A stretch of DNA of 64,000 nt, from positions 51,003,952-51,067,951 of the forward strand of contig CM075941.1 of the NCBI GenBank assembly GCA_038030265.1. The letters run 5' to 3'. The DNA is from Corythucha ciliata (lineage: Eukaryota; Arthropoda; Insecta; Hemiptera; Tingidae). Each line of letters begins with the position of its first letter. The first letter of the stretch is position 1. A model generated the notes under the pieces. That model saw only the letters and a list, made by a program, of their open reading frames with translations, did no database searches and was not told the DNA's origin. The position numbers and the translations under genes were made by a program. Shown here piece after piece: positions 10,863-22,198 of this stretch.

Positions 10863-11204
10863 TCCATCTCCATCTATTAGTATCCCGCCTACATAATGTT
10901 AATTTTGTTGTCAAATCCTATTTATTTAACCCTATCTATTGTTCTCTACTTACAGAATTATCTATCTCACGTGTTCAATTTGTTATAAAATCCAACTTTA
11001 AGTACTTACAAACTAACGCTATTCAAATATATATTTATGTTAACCTACTCATAGTATGTACTGATGTAGGACAGCCAATGGGCTGCACCTAGGGCATGTA
11101 TCATGTAAATTAATTTTAAATTACTATAATACTGGTACACATAACTGTAATGTCAACATTGACAATAAAGTTTATCTCTTTTAAAAAATAAAAAAAAAAA
11201 AAAA
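10863..11204 (+). other. LINE 3' untranslated region and poly(A)
   Basis: AT-rich trailer after the ORF2 stop, containing CAATAAAG near 11162 and ending in an A-rich tail (11183-11204). Repeat-field sequence resumes immediately afterwards. A possible short duplication (aaaacg) flanks both ends, but the poly(A) makes it ambiguous. Confidence 0.75.
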
Positions 11205-11573
11205 ACGAATTTCGCTCACAAGAAAAACTAATTTCGAGGATTTTCGCGCCCTAAAAATACATTTTCGCAGAACTAACTCAACTAAAAGGCAAATTACTCA
11301 TAGAAAACCTATTTAGCGTTTAAACCCAAAATTTTCTCGAATTTCTAAACCGATTTCGCGACTTTTTTCCCTCAAAAAACATTTTGGCGCGTTTGACTCA
11401 CTTAAAACCAACTGCTAAAATTTCGCTATCTAAAAAACATCAATCCACGGATTTGTTTCGCAAAAGCCGTGGACTTCCGTGGCAGAAAAAACAATTTTGT
11501 CGGGTGACCTAATTCAGCAACTAATTTTGCGGATTTTTCATACCAAATAGACCGCTTCCGCAGGACTCAGTTT
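11205..11573. repeat. degenerate short-unit repeat field
   Basis: Recurring words of the type aatttcg..., ctaaaaa and actcaacta at about 30-base spacing, strongly diverged. No gene. Confidence 0.5.
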
Positions 11574-11581
11574 CTCAGATT

Positions 11582-13452
11582 CGGGGTTGTCAAACTGCGA
11601 CCCATTTATGCAAAGTGCGACCCCTCAAGTTATTGTCCCTTCTACAAAGTGCGACCCTACAAATTGATAGCCCTTCTGCAAAGTGCGACCCTGCACCCTT
11701 CCTTTCCTGGGGCTTACTGCGACCCACCCAGTTCGTCTGCAGATACAGTTCGTTTAGCGTAACCCAGGGCGCACCAACGTGGAGGCGAACTGTTCCACGC
11801 CCCATAAGTTGCAGTTTCCACTCTCCACGCTCGTAATACCATCAATTGTCGTCATTTTTACATTGCTCATTTTTTGGTCTTCGGTAAAAATTTGAAGGAG
11901 ACACTCTTCACGAATTCCATTTGCGTAATTTCTCCGCGAGTCAGGCATGACATCTTCTTCCGCAGGAATTCCTGCTTCTCATTCTTCTTCGTACTTTTTG
12001 AGCGCATTAATATATAAGTATCTTGCTGAATCGACTTCAGGGTCTCAATAACAAGGAAGATGTGCGGGTGGGACTTATAAAACATTTTATTTATCTTTGA
12101 GTGGAAACTCTCGCAACTGTTGGTTGTTCGAATGGCAGTATGGGAAAACATCGCCCATATGTCAGGTGGGAATGTTGCGTTGGTGTATAGGTAGTTTTGT
12201 TTCATATAATCGACAAATGTCCGAACTTTGGGGTTTCTCGCTGGCATTTTCGCCATCAGCTCTTTGTCAAAAAATGCCGGCACGTCGTCAGGATCCAAGA
12301 ATGGAAGTCCAAAAAATAACTTCAAAAACTCGCCTACTTCGCCTTCTCCTCGATAAGCAGTGCTGAGGCCGACATTTTGTATTTTTCTCCATCAGCTTTG
12401 TCCAAGGTGAAAACGGCATCCGCGAATAGTTACTTCCGGCCATACGGATAGTGCAGCCTTGTGTATGGCAGCCTCGAAGTCGACCAGCACAACTGACGGT
12501 TTGAATTCAAGGCCCAATTTCTCGCAGTGTTTCACCAAATCTTTGAAAACATAAGCGTAGGAATTGGTGTGCTTGTTTGGTAACAAATAGAACGTCAATG
12601 GTACGTAAACACCGTCTCGAGATGTGTGGACAGTAAATAGTTGATTAAAAAGAGCTGGGGACGAATCAAATGTGCCATCGACAAAAATGTGATCATTTCC
12701 AGCCAAGCACTTCAAGTTTCGGGGCGTACTAAATCCCAACACGTTTACGACACTATCATTAACAAGCAAGAAATTTTCAGCCGCGTTCGTTGTCAATTCA
12801 TCTTTGGGCAGGTTATCGATGGCTTCGTGCAATTCCGGTAATCCTTTAGGAAGATTTGGCCAAACCTTCCTTCTCATGCGATACACAGCACGTCTACATA
12901 GAAGTGAATCGTTTTTGTCGACAGTCTCAATATCTCCCATTTCTTTTAATTCAAGAGCTAACAGTTTGTTGGGTTGAGTAGTTAAATCATTACAAGCTTT
13001 TCTCATCAGAGAATTTCTCAGCGCATGACGATTCAATTTTTTCGGGGAATCTGCAACGTGATTGTGGTCGTCATTTCTGTCGAAGATTGAGTTGGACGGG
13101 TCAAGTTTGAAAGAAGCCTTACACGATTTTTTGGTACATAACCAGCGTTGAACATTATTTGCCAAACTTTTATGAAATCGGTATTTGAATCCGTCCAGGA
13201 CAAACAACTCGTTACCTCGATCGCTGACTGATGTTGAGCAAGATGGGCCAGGGGAGTTCATTGATGACGCGTTGACAAACGTTGGCAAACTGAGTGAAAA
13301 GTTACATACAGAAACAGTTCCTTATCTTAGACGGAAGGATAAGGTTCATTCGTTTATCTTAGGCGGGTCGCACTTCGATCAATGCACGTAAAACGTCAGG
13401 GTCGCATTTTGTACTGGTTCCGAGGGCACTGGGTCGCAGTTTGCTAACAGCC
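11582..13452 (-). mobile_element. Mutator-like (MULE) DNA transposon with TIRs and target duplication
   Basis: The termini are inverted: left GGGGTTGTCAAACTGCGACC, right (reverse complement) GGCTGTTAGCAAACTGCGAC. Subterminal copies of AAAGTGCGACCC follow at 11610, 11645, 11678 and, inverted, at 13366 and 13410. CTCAGATT occurs immediately outside both ends (11574-11581 and 13453-13460), an 8-bp target duplication within the range typical of MULEs. The transposase lies on the minus strand inside. At 1.87 kb it looks structurally complete. Confidence 0.88.
11867..13261 (-). pseudogene. MULE-family transposase with amino-terminal FLYWCH zinc finger
   Basis: Starting at ATG 13261, the product begins with a FLYWCH-type zinc finger (DGFKYRFHKS, RWLCTKKSCKA, and a final HNH). 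Next come a linker and the MULE catalytic region with DGTFDSSPALFNQLF (first Asp), VLVDFEAAIHKA (second Asp) and GCRFHLGQS. The part after the stop carries TTNSCESFHSKINK, which supplies the expected acidic residue. One in-frame TGA at 12392-12394 interrupts the frame where the family normally has Trp; the frame continues unchanged on both sides. Total about 465 codons. FLYWCH plus MULE transposases bind element ends and cut and paste them. With the stop this copy is presumably inactive unless read through. Confidence 0.88.
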
Positions 13453-13460
13453 CTCAGATT

Positions 13461-14230
13461 ACGCTTCTCCGAAACCAAATCGCTAGCTTAGTGATAAAAT
13501 TAGTAGTTTTATGCAAAAATAACACTAACAGTAGCTACAAGAATAAATTACAATCGAAATTTTTGTGCTAAAATCGTCTGTTTCGATGTAAACCTTCCAG
13601 CTATGAGGTAAAGCCACTCGATTTGTTTTCAGAGTGAAAACATCAGATTTCTTGGTAACAGTTTCAGGGTAAAAACTTCAATTTGCAGTTTGGGGGTAAT
13701 CGTTTTATTTTGAGGGTTTGTCAAAAGTTCAAGAGTCAAATCAGCATAGTATGTCTCAAAACCTTCAGTTTTGATATAAAACGCCAGCTTTGGCGTGAAA
13801 TCTTTAATTTGGAGGATTTTCAACTTCAAAAAGTGACAATTTCAGCTCAATACTAAAGATTTCACACCAAAGCTGACGTGTTATAACAAAACTGAAGATT
13901 TCACTGCAATAATGGTGGTTTTACCCTTGAACATTTTTCAGTTTTCCTAACAATAAAAATTTTACCCCGAAACTGGCGGTTTTACCACAAAAAAGAAGGG
14001 TTTTAAATCCAAAATCCAAGTTTCTACCTTGAAACAATTAAACTGAAGTTTTCACTACGAAACTGCCGATTTGACCCTAAAAATAATTTGTGGCCTAACA
14101 GGCCTTTGAGCTAAGCCTGACAAATTCCCACAAAATAGTAAGTTTTGTGACTGGATATCCACGCGATGGCCGATGGACATTATTTATGGGTTTTAATTTC
14201 GGTGAATTTACCAGTTTAGAGCCTTTATAA
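13461..14230. repeat. degenerate ~21-22-bp tandem repeat (family B)
   Basis: Themes such as ttcagttttgaggtaaaa and its complement recur at about 21-22 bases, e.g. 13640-13860. The array is strongly diverged and changes orientation near 13850. No gene is supported. Confidence 0.55.
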
Positions 14231-14795
14231 TACAAGCAAATTTATGCGTTTCCTCTATTCTAGCTGCGAATTAGCGGAGTTTGTCAAATTGCTCCGTAAA
14301 CTAGCGTTCGTTTCCACTTTAGAAGCGAATGAGCGATTTGTCTCAATCTTAGCCTGGAATTAGCGCGCGGTCTTTCTCAGTTTTAGCCATGAATTAGTGT
14401 GTCTTATCAAATGTATCTGACAAAAAAGCGTTTCCTCCTCAATTTCAGCAGCGTGTTTCCGACGTTTCTCCATTTTAGCCTAGGATTAGCATTTTTCTTC
14501 ACTTCTCAGTCATATGGATTAGCGATTTTTCATCTCTGTTGCCGCAAAATAGCGCTTTTTCGCAATTTTACCCGCAATATATTCCCTAGTTTCAATTGCG
14601 AATTATTTATTAATTTTACCCGCGAGTTGGAACTCTCAGCCCCGAATTAGTGGGCCTCCTAATCCGCCAATTATCGTTTTTCTCCATTTTATAGCTGCGA
14701 ATGAGAGTTTATTGTCAACCTATGCTGCGACATAACGCAATGGATCTGGGTGGGGTTCGACTTAGCTTATCCCTCGGAGTACGACTCCCTTAGGC
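14231..14795 (+). repeat. family A repeat field (plus orientation)
   Basis: Clear recurrences of gaattagcg, tttttc and ttttagcc at about 30-base spacing (14270-14700). The open frame within is a repeat translation. Confidence 0.6.
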
Positions 14796-14905
14796 GTCTC
14801 CGTGGCGCAAATGGCAGCGTGCTGGACTGGTAATCCAGAGGTTGCGGGTTCAAATCCCGCCGGGGAGCCATTTTTTCTCGAAACTCGAATCGTGTTGGGC
14901 TATGT
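14796..14905 (+). mobile_element. tRNA-headed SINE copy (tRNA-Thr-like, anticodon GGT)
   Basis: Positions 14796-14868 fold as a tRNA: D stem GCGC/GCGT, anticodon stem CTGGA/TCCAG with loop CTGGTAA (anticodon GGT), T stem GCGGG/CCCGC and B box GGTTCAAATCC. The acceptor stem has a mismatched first pair. A T6 run (Pol III terminator-like) and TCTCGAAACTCGAA follow directly, matching the junction of the SINE at 1031-1292. Thr tRNAs with GGT are not normally used in animals. Best read as a SINE or tRNA pseudogene, though a functional tRNA cannot be excluded from sequence alone. Confidence 0.6.
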
Positions 14906-15189
14906 CCTTCCATCGTCGTCCGGATAATATCAGACTAATTAATTTATTAATTAAAATACCGGCGACAGATTTATTCATTCGGAACAACACTTCAGAATTC
15001 CTATTCACTTAAATTAAACGGTGATGGTGTCTTGTCGAAAAACATGTGAAATCTTCCTTAATCGAAGATTGTACCCATGGTGTGGTCCAGTCTCCGCTTC
15101 CTTCAGCCACCAGGGCTACTCGGTCTTTGTCTCATCAGCCCGGCCCGTTCTTATTTCTTCCTTAATCGGTTGGAAAAAAGTTTCTTTTC
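14906..15189. other. unassigned
   Basis: Possible SINE tail followed by unique-looking sequence. No domain, splice pattern or element end recognised. Confidence 0.3.
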
Positions 15190-16070
15190 ATGGTAAAATA
15201 AACATTTTGGGGTGAAATTTTCAATTTTGAGGAGAAACCGTAAAAGTTTAGGGGGAAAATCACCAGTTTTGTAGTGACATCTTTTGGGGTAACGCGTCAG
15301 CTATGGCGCGAAATCGTCTGTTATGGCGTAATAACGTTTTTATTCGCCGGTATTGTGGCGTGATTGTCAGTAATGTGAATAAATTTTGTCAGTTTAGTGT
15401 TAAAATCGTCAATGTTTTCAAGACAGAGTCGTAAGTTTCCAAGTTTCGGCGTAAAATCGTCCGTTTTGGGGGAAACGTCAGTTATAGTGTGAAATTGTCC
15501 CTTTTGGAGTATAATGTCAAAGTTCCATTTTTGGGTGGTGCCGTCAGTTTCAGGGGGAAATTGATGGTTTTGGGGCTAAATCAGACAGTTTTAAAGTTAT
15601 ATGGACAGTTTGTGAAGTGAAATCTTCGGAAGAACACTTCAGGATCGGAGTGAAATCGTGAGTTTTAAAGAAAATTCTCCAATTTTTTTTGTTATAAATA
15701 GTCATTTTAGAAGTGAAATTAACAGTTTTGGTGTGAAATAATAATTTTTAAAGTAAAACCGCCAAACTTTTTGTGGTAAAATCGACAGTCTTGTAGTGAC
15801 ATATCTAGTTTTGGGGTAACAAGTCATCTTTGGCGAGTAATCGTCTGTTTTGGTGTATTATCGTCTTATACTGGAACAAATCGTCATTATTGTGGTAATA
15901 TCGCCAGTTTTGTGTTAAAATCGTCTGAGTTTACATGACAGAGCCGTCAGTTTTGGAGTTAAATATCCAATTTTCGGGTAAAATCGTCAATTTTAGTGTA
16001 TAACGTGAGTTTTGGGGGTAAAATGGCTAGCTATGTTGTGAAAACTTCAGTTTTGAGGTAACACTTCGGC
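15190..16070 (+). repeat. degenerate ~21-22-bp tandem repeat (family B)
   Basis: The unit is approximately gtaaaatcgtcagttttggg, drifting in sequence and length over about 880 bases. The array is cut on the right by the LTR element at 16075. No gene. Confidence 0.65.
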
Positions 16071-16074
16071 TTTT

Positions 16075-16369
16075 GTGTGAAATTTTTGTGGTCCGGACGA
16101 AGAACTTCGAGAGTTGGATCTCGGTGACTTTGTACGCTTCGATTGTTGAAACAATCGCAAACACGTCGTGAACAATAAGAACGTATAACTTCCGCGGGTA
16201 GTAACGTCGTCGACTTGAATTGGCTTTGATGTCGAGGATAGTTTTTTCCACTCCCGCGATTCAAAACGAAGTGACCCTTTTCTTTTTTCACATCTGTCTT
16301 CTTTTTGATTTTTCCTGCCCCATAATATGGAGGAGCTTCATTGCTGTGCAGTTTAGATGCTTCATCACA
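16075..16369 (-). repeat. 3' LTR of the gypsy element
   Basis: On the minus strand it starts TGTGATGAAGCATC and ends TTTCACACA. A polypurine tract (tttgaggagggggtaa, 16370-16386 on the opposite strand) immediately precedes it. Open frames within are LTR shadows. Confidence 0.85.
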
Positions 16370-16520
16370 TTACCCCCTCCTCAAAGAAAAAAAAAAAAAA
16401 AATGATGGGAGTGGCAAGTTTTTTTTTTGTTTTTTTTTATTATTGTTGAAATATTTATCAAAAACAATTAAGAATCTTTTCATAAGAGTAACTAGAATAT
16501 CTAATAATTCTGAAGAATAA

Positions 16521-18960
16521 TTACATTTGGTTGAATGTTTTTAAAGCAGCGGCATGGAAGATGCCTCTAATTTTATTTTTTGTAGTGTCTTCTAGTAAAT
16601 ATGTGTGTTTACCCAGAATTTCTTTAATTCTGTATGGACCGTCATATGTATTTAATAATTTCGCTGATATTTTTTTATTTTTCTCACTATATCTGTCTTT
16701 TATTAAAAGAACCAAATCCCCCAATTTAAATTTAACCTGTGGGGAAGTACGATGTGGTATTTTGTATGCAATCCTCTCCCGGGAGTTTTTAATGCGTAAA
16801 TGTAAGACATGATCAAGTTGTTCTCTTGTGAGAATATGTCGTGAATTAGGTACGCGAATAAATAATTTATCCCATGGTCGTTCAGGTAATTTATTGTAAA
16901 AAGCCTCGTAAGGTGTGCATTTGATTGTATCATGATAAGTTTTGTTAATAGTAGCCTGAATTTTCGGTAAGAAAGAAAACCAAACTGTTTGTTTTTTGTT
17001 TATCAAAATTCTCAAATAATTAATCACTTCTTTGTTTACTCTTTCAGCTAAATTTGACTGAGGTCTGTGTACAGCCGTTAGTCTGCGAATGATATTTTCC
17101 CGTATAAGAAAATTTTTCCAAAGTTTCGACGTAAATGTAGGTCCGTTGTCTGTTAGTAAACGTGTTGGTTTACCATATTCTTTGATTAAATATTTAATTT
17201 TTTGTATTGTTTCCTTGGTCGTTGTAGAAAGGCAAGGGAAAAGAATCGTAAATTTGGTAAGGTTGTCCACGCAAGTTAGGATGTACTTGTTTCCGAACTT
17301 AGCCGTCGGCAACGGACCGATGTGATCGATCGATACTGTGTGCCAAGTGCTGTCGCAATGGATTATCTCGTTATCACATGGGGTTGATTTGCTTCGTTTC
17401 TTAAATTGACAAGTAGAACAATTTTTAATTATAATTTTTATATTTTGTTTTGCTTTTCGACTATAAAAACTTTCGTTAAATAATTTTAAACACTTTTGGG
17501 TTCCGATATGGCAATATTGATCATGAATTCGAGTTAAAAGCGGGACAAGAAGGGTTTCAGGAATACTAACCTTATATTTTTTGTCTTTTATGTTACGTTG
17601 ATAAATTTTATTTTCATGTTTCACAAAATGTTTATTATTCAATTTTGACTGTAGATACCTATCTTTTTCTTGTTCACCAATTAACTGACTCAAAATGTCT
17701 TTGAAATTATTGAAATTTATGGAAGTTACACGAAAACTTGTATTATTAGGTTGATTTTCATCTATTGAGATAGGATTGCGACTTAAAAGACCAGCAATTA
17801 TATTATTCTTAGAAGAAATGTATTCGTACTTTAAATTGAGTGGTTGAAGGAACATCATCCATCTCCTTAACCTGGGCGTAGGATTCTTACATGATTCCAA
17901 AAATAATAAAGCTTGATGGTCAGTCCTGACTACGATATCATACCCTGCGACTATGTCATAAAATTTTTTAACAGACATTATAATGGCTAATAGCTCTTTT
18001 TCCGTAATTGTATAGTTTAGTTCTGTACTACTGAATGTTTTACTCATAAAACCCAAGGGGCATACTTTATTGTTGTCGTCGTATTGGAATAATTGACTTC
18101 CCATTGGAAAGTTGGAGCTATCACATTCTAAAAAAAATGGACGATTGAAACATGGAAAAGACAAATTTACACTTTTACAAAGTTCTTCTTTTAGGTGGTT
18201 AAATGCCTGCATTTGAACCTCTCCCCAATGCCATTTGCTTGTCGTTTTCAAGAGATAAAATAACGGTAGTGCAATCTGAGACAACCTAGGTGTGAACCGT
18301 GAGTAGAATCCAATCAAACCGAGAAATGATTTTAATCTTTTTACATTGGTTGGTGTGGGGAACTCTCGTATTGCAGTAACTTTGTCTTGATCTTTAAAAA
18401 TACCATCTTTAGATACTATATATCCTAATATTTTAAAATTGTTATTGAAGAACTTACATTTTTTTAGGTTTAACGTTACGTTGTGTATAGCACATTGTTG
18501 AAATAAAAGCTCTAAATGTTTCAAGTGTTCCGACTCTGAGGTTGATGCAACTGTTATATCATCTACATAAATTTTAAATATGTCTCTAAGGGCCGGTGTG
18601 AATACTAAAGATAAACTTTTGATCAGACTTGGTAAACTATTGCGAAGGCCAAACGGGACCCTAGTGAAATGATAAATAATTCCGTCAAATTTAAAAGCAG
18701 TAAATGGGTGAGATTTAGGATGTAGTGGAACTTGTAAGAAACTTGATTTTAGATCTATTGCCGAAAAAAAAATACATCCCCTGAGGTCTTTGAATATTTC
18801 GTCAATTTTCTTAGGAGAGTCGTACTCGGGGATGGTTCTTTGATTCAAAAATCGGGCATCCAGACATGAACGGACTGTTTGATCTTTTTTAGGAATGAAA
18901 AGTATAGGGTTCAAATAGGGGCTGTCAGAACGCTCTATAATTCCTTCGTCTAACCATTTA
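16521..18960 (-). pseudogene. pol: gypsy Pol: reverse transcriptase, RNase H, integrase
   Basis: The long minus-strand frame of about 797 codons after the frameshift near 18955 holds, in order: RT with LDARFLN, the FSAIDLKSSF motif and IYVDDITVAS (YVDD active site); RNase H with FLECDSSN, TEKELLAI and RTDHQAL; and integrase with a zinc-binding HHCC region (H-Q-Y-C-H-I-G then CSTCQ), SIDHIGPLP, LLTDNGPTF and a final Glu in NLAERVNKE. It ends with a GPYRI-type carboxy segment. The catalytic residues are intact. A one-base shift separates it from the protease part. The nearest group looks Osvaldo-like, but I am not sure of the clade. Confidence 0.88.
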
Positions 18961-19690
18961 TAATTTCTTTTCTGGCCATTGGTAATAATGTTGGCTTGAT
19001 CGGATAGCAGGGCAATTTGTATGGCGAATCGTCAGTAACAACAATTTCATGAGTGTAACCGCTTATTAAACCAATTTCTTCCCTGAATATTGTTGCATAA
19101 TATTGTATTAGCTTTTCTAGTTTGACTGATATTTCAGCAGGCAAAAAATAATATAAATTTTCCACCGTTTCCTTGATTTGATCAACGATTGATATGCTAT
19201 TTTTACGGTTGATTTTGCATTGTACATTAATAGAAGACCGAGGAATAGTGTGAGGGACATTATAATTTATTGATTTTAGATGCAAAGACATGCCTTTATG
19301 TTTGGTGGGGAGAGATATCGTGATATCATGGTAGTGTAAGATCAAAGTGTTAGTGAGAAAATTAATCGATGCATTTAGTGAATTAAGGGTATCAATGCCT
19401 ATGATAATGTCATTGTTCAAGTCAGGGATCAAAATGAAAATTAAAGGGATAATAGTATCTTGGAAATTTGTATTTATCAAAATTTGTTTATTAGTAAAAA
19501 TTGGTTTTCGCGAAACTGCACCAGTTATACTCGTTTTACACATAGGTAAACATTCGTGGAACAATTTATTTTCAATGTTATCTTTGAAGTACTTTAAATT
19601 CATTGCAGTGATTTGGGAACCAGAGTCAATCAGTGCTTTTGTTGATATATGTTCAAATGAAATATCTATAAAAGGGCATTCAGATTTATT
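18950..19690 (-). pseudogene. gypsy protease and pol amino-terminal linker
   Basis: Minus-strand frame with a retropepsin active site ALIDSGSQITAM near 19640-19600 and a flap/second motif DIIIGIDTLNSL, followed by the linker to RT (PYKLPCYPI). It ends at a stop at 18950, where a single-base shift moves coding into the RT frame. Upstream, sequence passes within about 120 bases into the 5' LTR remnant, so gag is deleted. Confidence 0.8.
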
Positions 19691-19809
19691 TTTTTTGCTT
19701 TAAATTATGATTACCATCTTGAAGTAATAGTTCTGAATCAATTATTTTAAAACATAGTTCCTCTAACTGTTGCGTTTCGCTATGAATTAGTTTTTTTTAC
19801 TCGAGGTTG

Positions 19810-19916
19810 AAAACGAAGTGACCCTTTTCTTTTTTCACATCTGTCTTCTTTTTGATTTTTCCTGCCCCATAATATGGAGGAGCTTCATTGCGGTGCAGTT
19901 TAGATGCTTCATCACA
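19810..19916 (-). repeat. 5' LTR remnant of the gypsy element
   Basis: Identical to 16263-16369 except for one base (gctgtgc versus gcggtgc). It is truncated on its inner side; CTTT follows outside. Confidence 0.88.
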
Positions 19917-19920
19917 CTTT

Positions 19921-21650
19921 CATAGAAAATTTTTATTTTGTGACTTTAAAAATGGGTTGGTGCATTAAAAACGAATTTCTCAGGTTCTTATCATTCAGTT
20001 AGCCAAATTTCGCGAGTGTTAGTGAATGTGTAATAATTCAAAACCCCGTGAAACTAAACTTCTAGTATGGATTTTTGTGTCCAATAAACTTTTCATCCTC
20101 TCGTTTGGACAAATTGCTGAAACTAGTATAAGCTTTTCTGTTCCAAACTCGTGAGTCTTAATAACTCTCACAAAATATTTGTCCTTGATTGGCATTTTTA
20201 ACCGGAATACCTCGTCCTTTTAAAAGCACGTGCCTCATTAATTTGAAATCGCTTTCGCCCCACCACCACCACCTGAATACAAAAACCCTTTCATTTTTTG
20301 ATTAGTGATCACTGATCAGTCTCTCCCACAGACGTCAAACATTTTGTTTCTCGTTTTTTATGTAACTTTGAGACGGCCGGCCCCCCGACTTCAAAATTAC
20401 TCTTTTCAACTTTCTTATTATTCCCACAAGGGGCTTCATTTAATGACCAGGGAGCCTAGCGTTGGCTGAAGTAAAAAGCAAAGGGCTGTGAAACGGGAGG
20501 TCTTGAGGAACGAACTAATTGTGTAGTTTTTCATTTCATCTACCCTTTCACTTTCATCTTTTTGTGCGTCACACGCCTGTGTTTATTTTTTTATTATGTC
20601 CTTTTTCCTTTTCAGAACCAGCTTGTTTTTAATACACACCGAGACGCGAGTGAAAAATAAAATAGTGGAGACATTTTAACCCTCGCGAGGCGTGTTAAGA
20701 AAATATTTTAAAAAACAGGGGAACAAAAAAAAAATGATTTTAATGAAATAATCCAGGGTTTCCCTCCCTTTCTTCTTGACTCTTTCATCCTATTTTAAGG
20801 TTTTTCAATTATATGTATAATGCCAGCATTCAAATTCAATGATCTCCTCTCTGTGTTTGTAGAATTACACATGCGGGAAAAAGTGAAAGCCATTATGAAT
20901 AAATGCAGGAATAAATGTACTGGAAGGGGCGCGCTGCACATTTACGGAATTAAACGATATTTTGGGAGAAACGTTGAGAAAGGTAGGCCCAGCCTAGGGT
21001 AGCCATCCGGGCCAAATATTAATCGCTGACCATAGATTTGCCTCCAAATTGTTGCAATTTTGTTGGAGTACGGAGTATGGGCCTCGTCAGGCAATACGGT
21101 GCGGCCCGCGGGCCCGTCATGGCCTGCTAGCCCACAAAAAACAATTTGCAAACTATCAATTTCACGGATATTTAGCACTGAAACTTGCTATTTCTCTGAA
21201 ATTAAGACCTATACATGTGTCCATATACCGGCCCAATACCTTCTAATATTAATTCATTTCTGGCATTACCCAAGCAGGAACTAACCAACTGGACAGGGAA
21301 ACGCATTCTGTTTCAACGTTTATCTCACAAATATTGACACTTGTGTGAGTGGCCGAGCCTTAACTTGCAGTTTTGTTGTTATTTAAGACCAGAAACTGTC
21401 AATTTCACGCATAGGAAACTTGTAATTTGGCTCAAATCAGGGCCCGAACTTGCAAAATCGCGAACATTCTGCCAGGAAACTTTCAATTTCACGGATTTTT
21501 GCCTACTTTGCCTACGGATTTTGCCTTGCAACGTTTGATTGAAAAATTAAAGCGCTGTCATGCTCGGCTAGCCCAGGTTCAGATAAGATTTTTTGTTTTG
21601 TTTTTTGTTTTTTTTTTAAGCGCCAGTTTAAGGTTTTTTGTTTTCACTTT
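19921..21650. other. unassigned AT-rich stretch
   Basis: No domain or convincing exon found. The small open frames at 20820-21660 lack recognisable motifs. From about 21330 words such as caatttcacgga and ggaaact recur, suggesting another decayed repeat field. Confidence 0.35.
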
Positions 21651-22194
21651 CAAGCCATAATTGAGAAAAAGAGTTAATTTGCTGTTCTCATGCCAGAGCC
21701 CGCAGGCAAAAATTGATAAAAAGCGCGATGTCGATATTCCCGATATTTTTCCTTCAAACTAGACCAGGGGTTTCCAAAGTTTTTTTGATGAAAACCCTAA
21801 TTTAACACTGCAAAAGCCTTCGCGACCCTAGACAAATTTTTGGTTACTTTGATAATGGTCCGCCATCTTTTTCACAAATTATGCGACACTCGGGCGAAAG
21901 TTATTAGTTAATGCGCATCGCAGATCGCCTTCTGGAGGTAACTTCGCGGCATAAATAGAGAAAATACGCTGATGCCGCAGTTTCTGTAGCTCTTTAAGCG
22001 GCTAAAACTGAAAAGGCACACTAATGTGCTGTTCTTGGGGGCAAGTATGTGGCAAAAGTTTGGAAAACAAGGGCTAATATTCATGGGTAATAAAGTGAAA
22101 AAGTGCTCATTCATGGTTCCTCGATGCAACTTTCAGACTAGAGAAAAAATCGTAGACTTCCTGATAGAGAAAAAATCGCTGATTCGCCGTGTAC
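21651..22194 (-). repeat. family A repeat field
   Basis: Recurrent gctaattcgc and gagaaaaa themes at about 30 bases, diverged. Interrupted on the right by the foldback element at 22199. Confidence 0.5.
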
Positions 22195-22198
22195 TATA

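Larger units (their letters stand above)
16075..19916 (-). mobile_element. Ty3/gypsy LTR retrotransposon, internally deleted, with target duplication
   Basis: Minus-strand element: 3' LTR 16075-16369, polypurine tract next to it, pol, protease, and a 107-bp remnant of the 5' LTR (19810-19916). The two LTR pieces differ at a single base over the 107 shared positions. CTTT flanks both ends (16071-16074 and 19917-19920), a 4-bp target duplication as expected for Ty3/gypsy. The inner part of the 5' LTR, primer-binding site and gag are gone. Confidence 0.85.

Noticed and set aside
14796..14868. Functional tRNA-Thr gene
   Set aside because: Mismatch at the first acceptor pair, unusual anticodon GGT, and the downstream junction shared with the SINE at 1.2 kb favour a SINE head.
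16027..16291. Two overlapping minus-strand open frames
   Set aside because: They fall mostly within the 3' LTR of the gypsy element and show no protein family features.
20335..20360. tgatcactgatca palindrome as operator or element end
   Set aside because: Isolated short palindrome with no partner repeats or adjacent gene.
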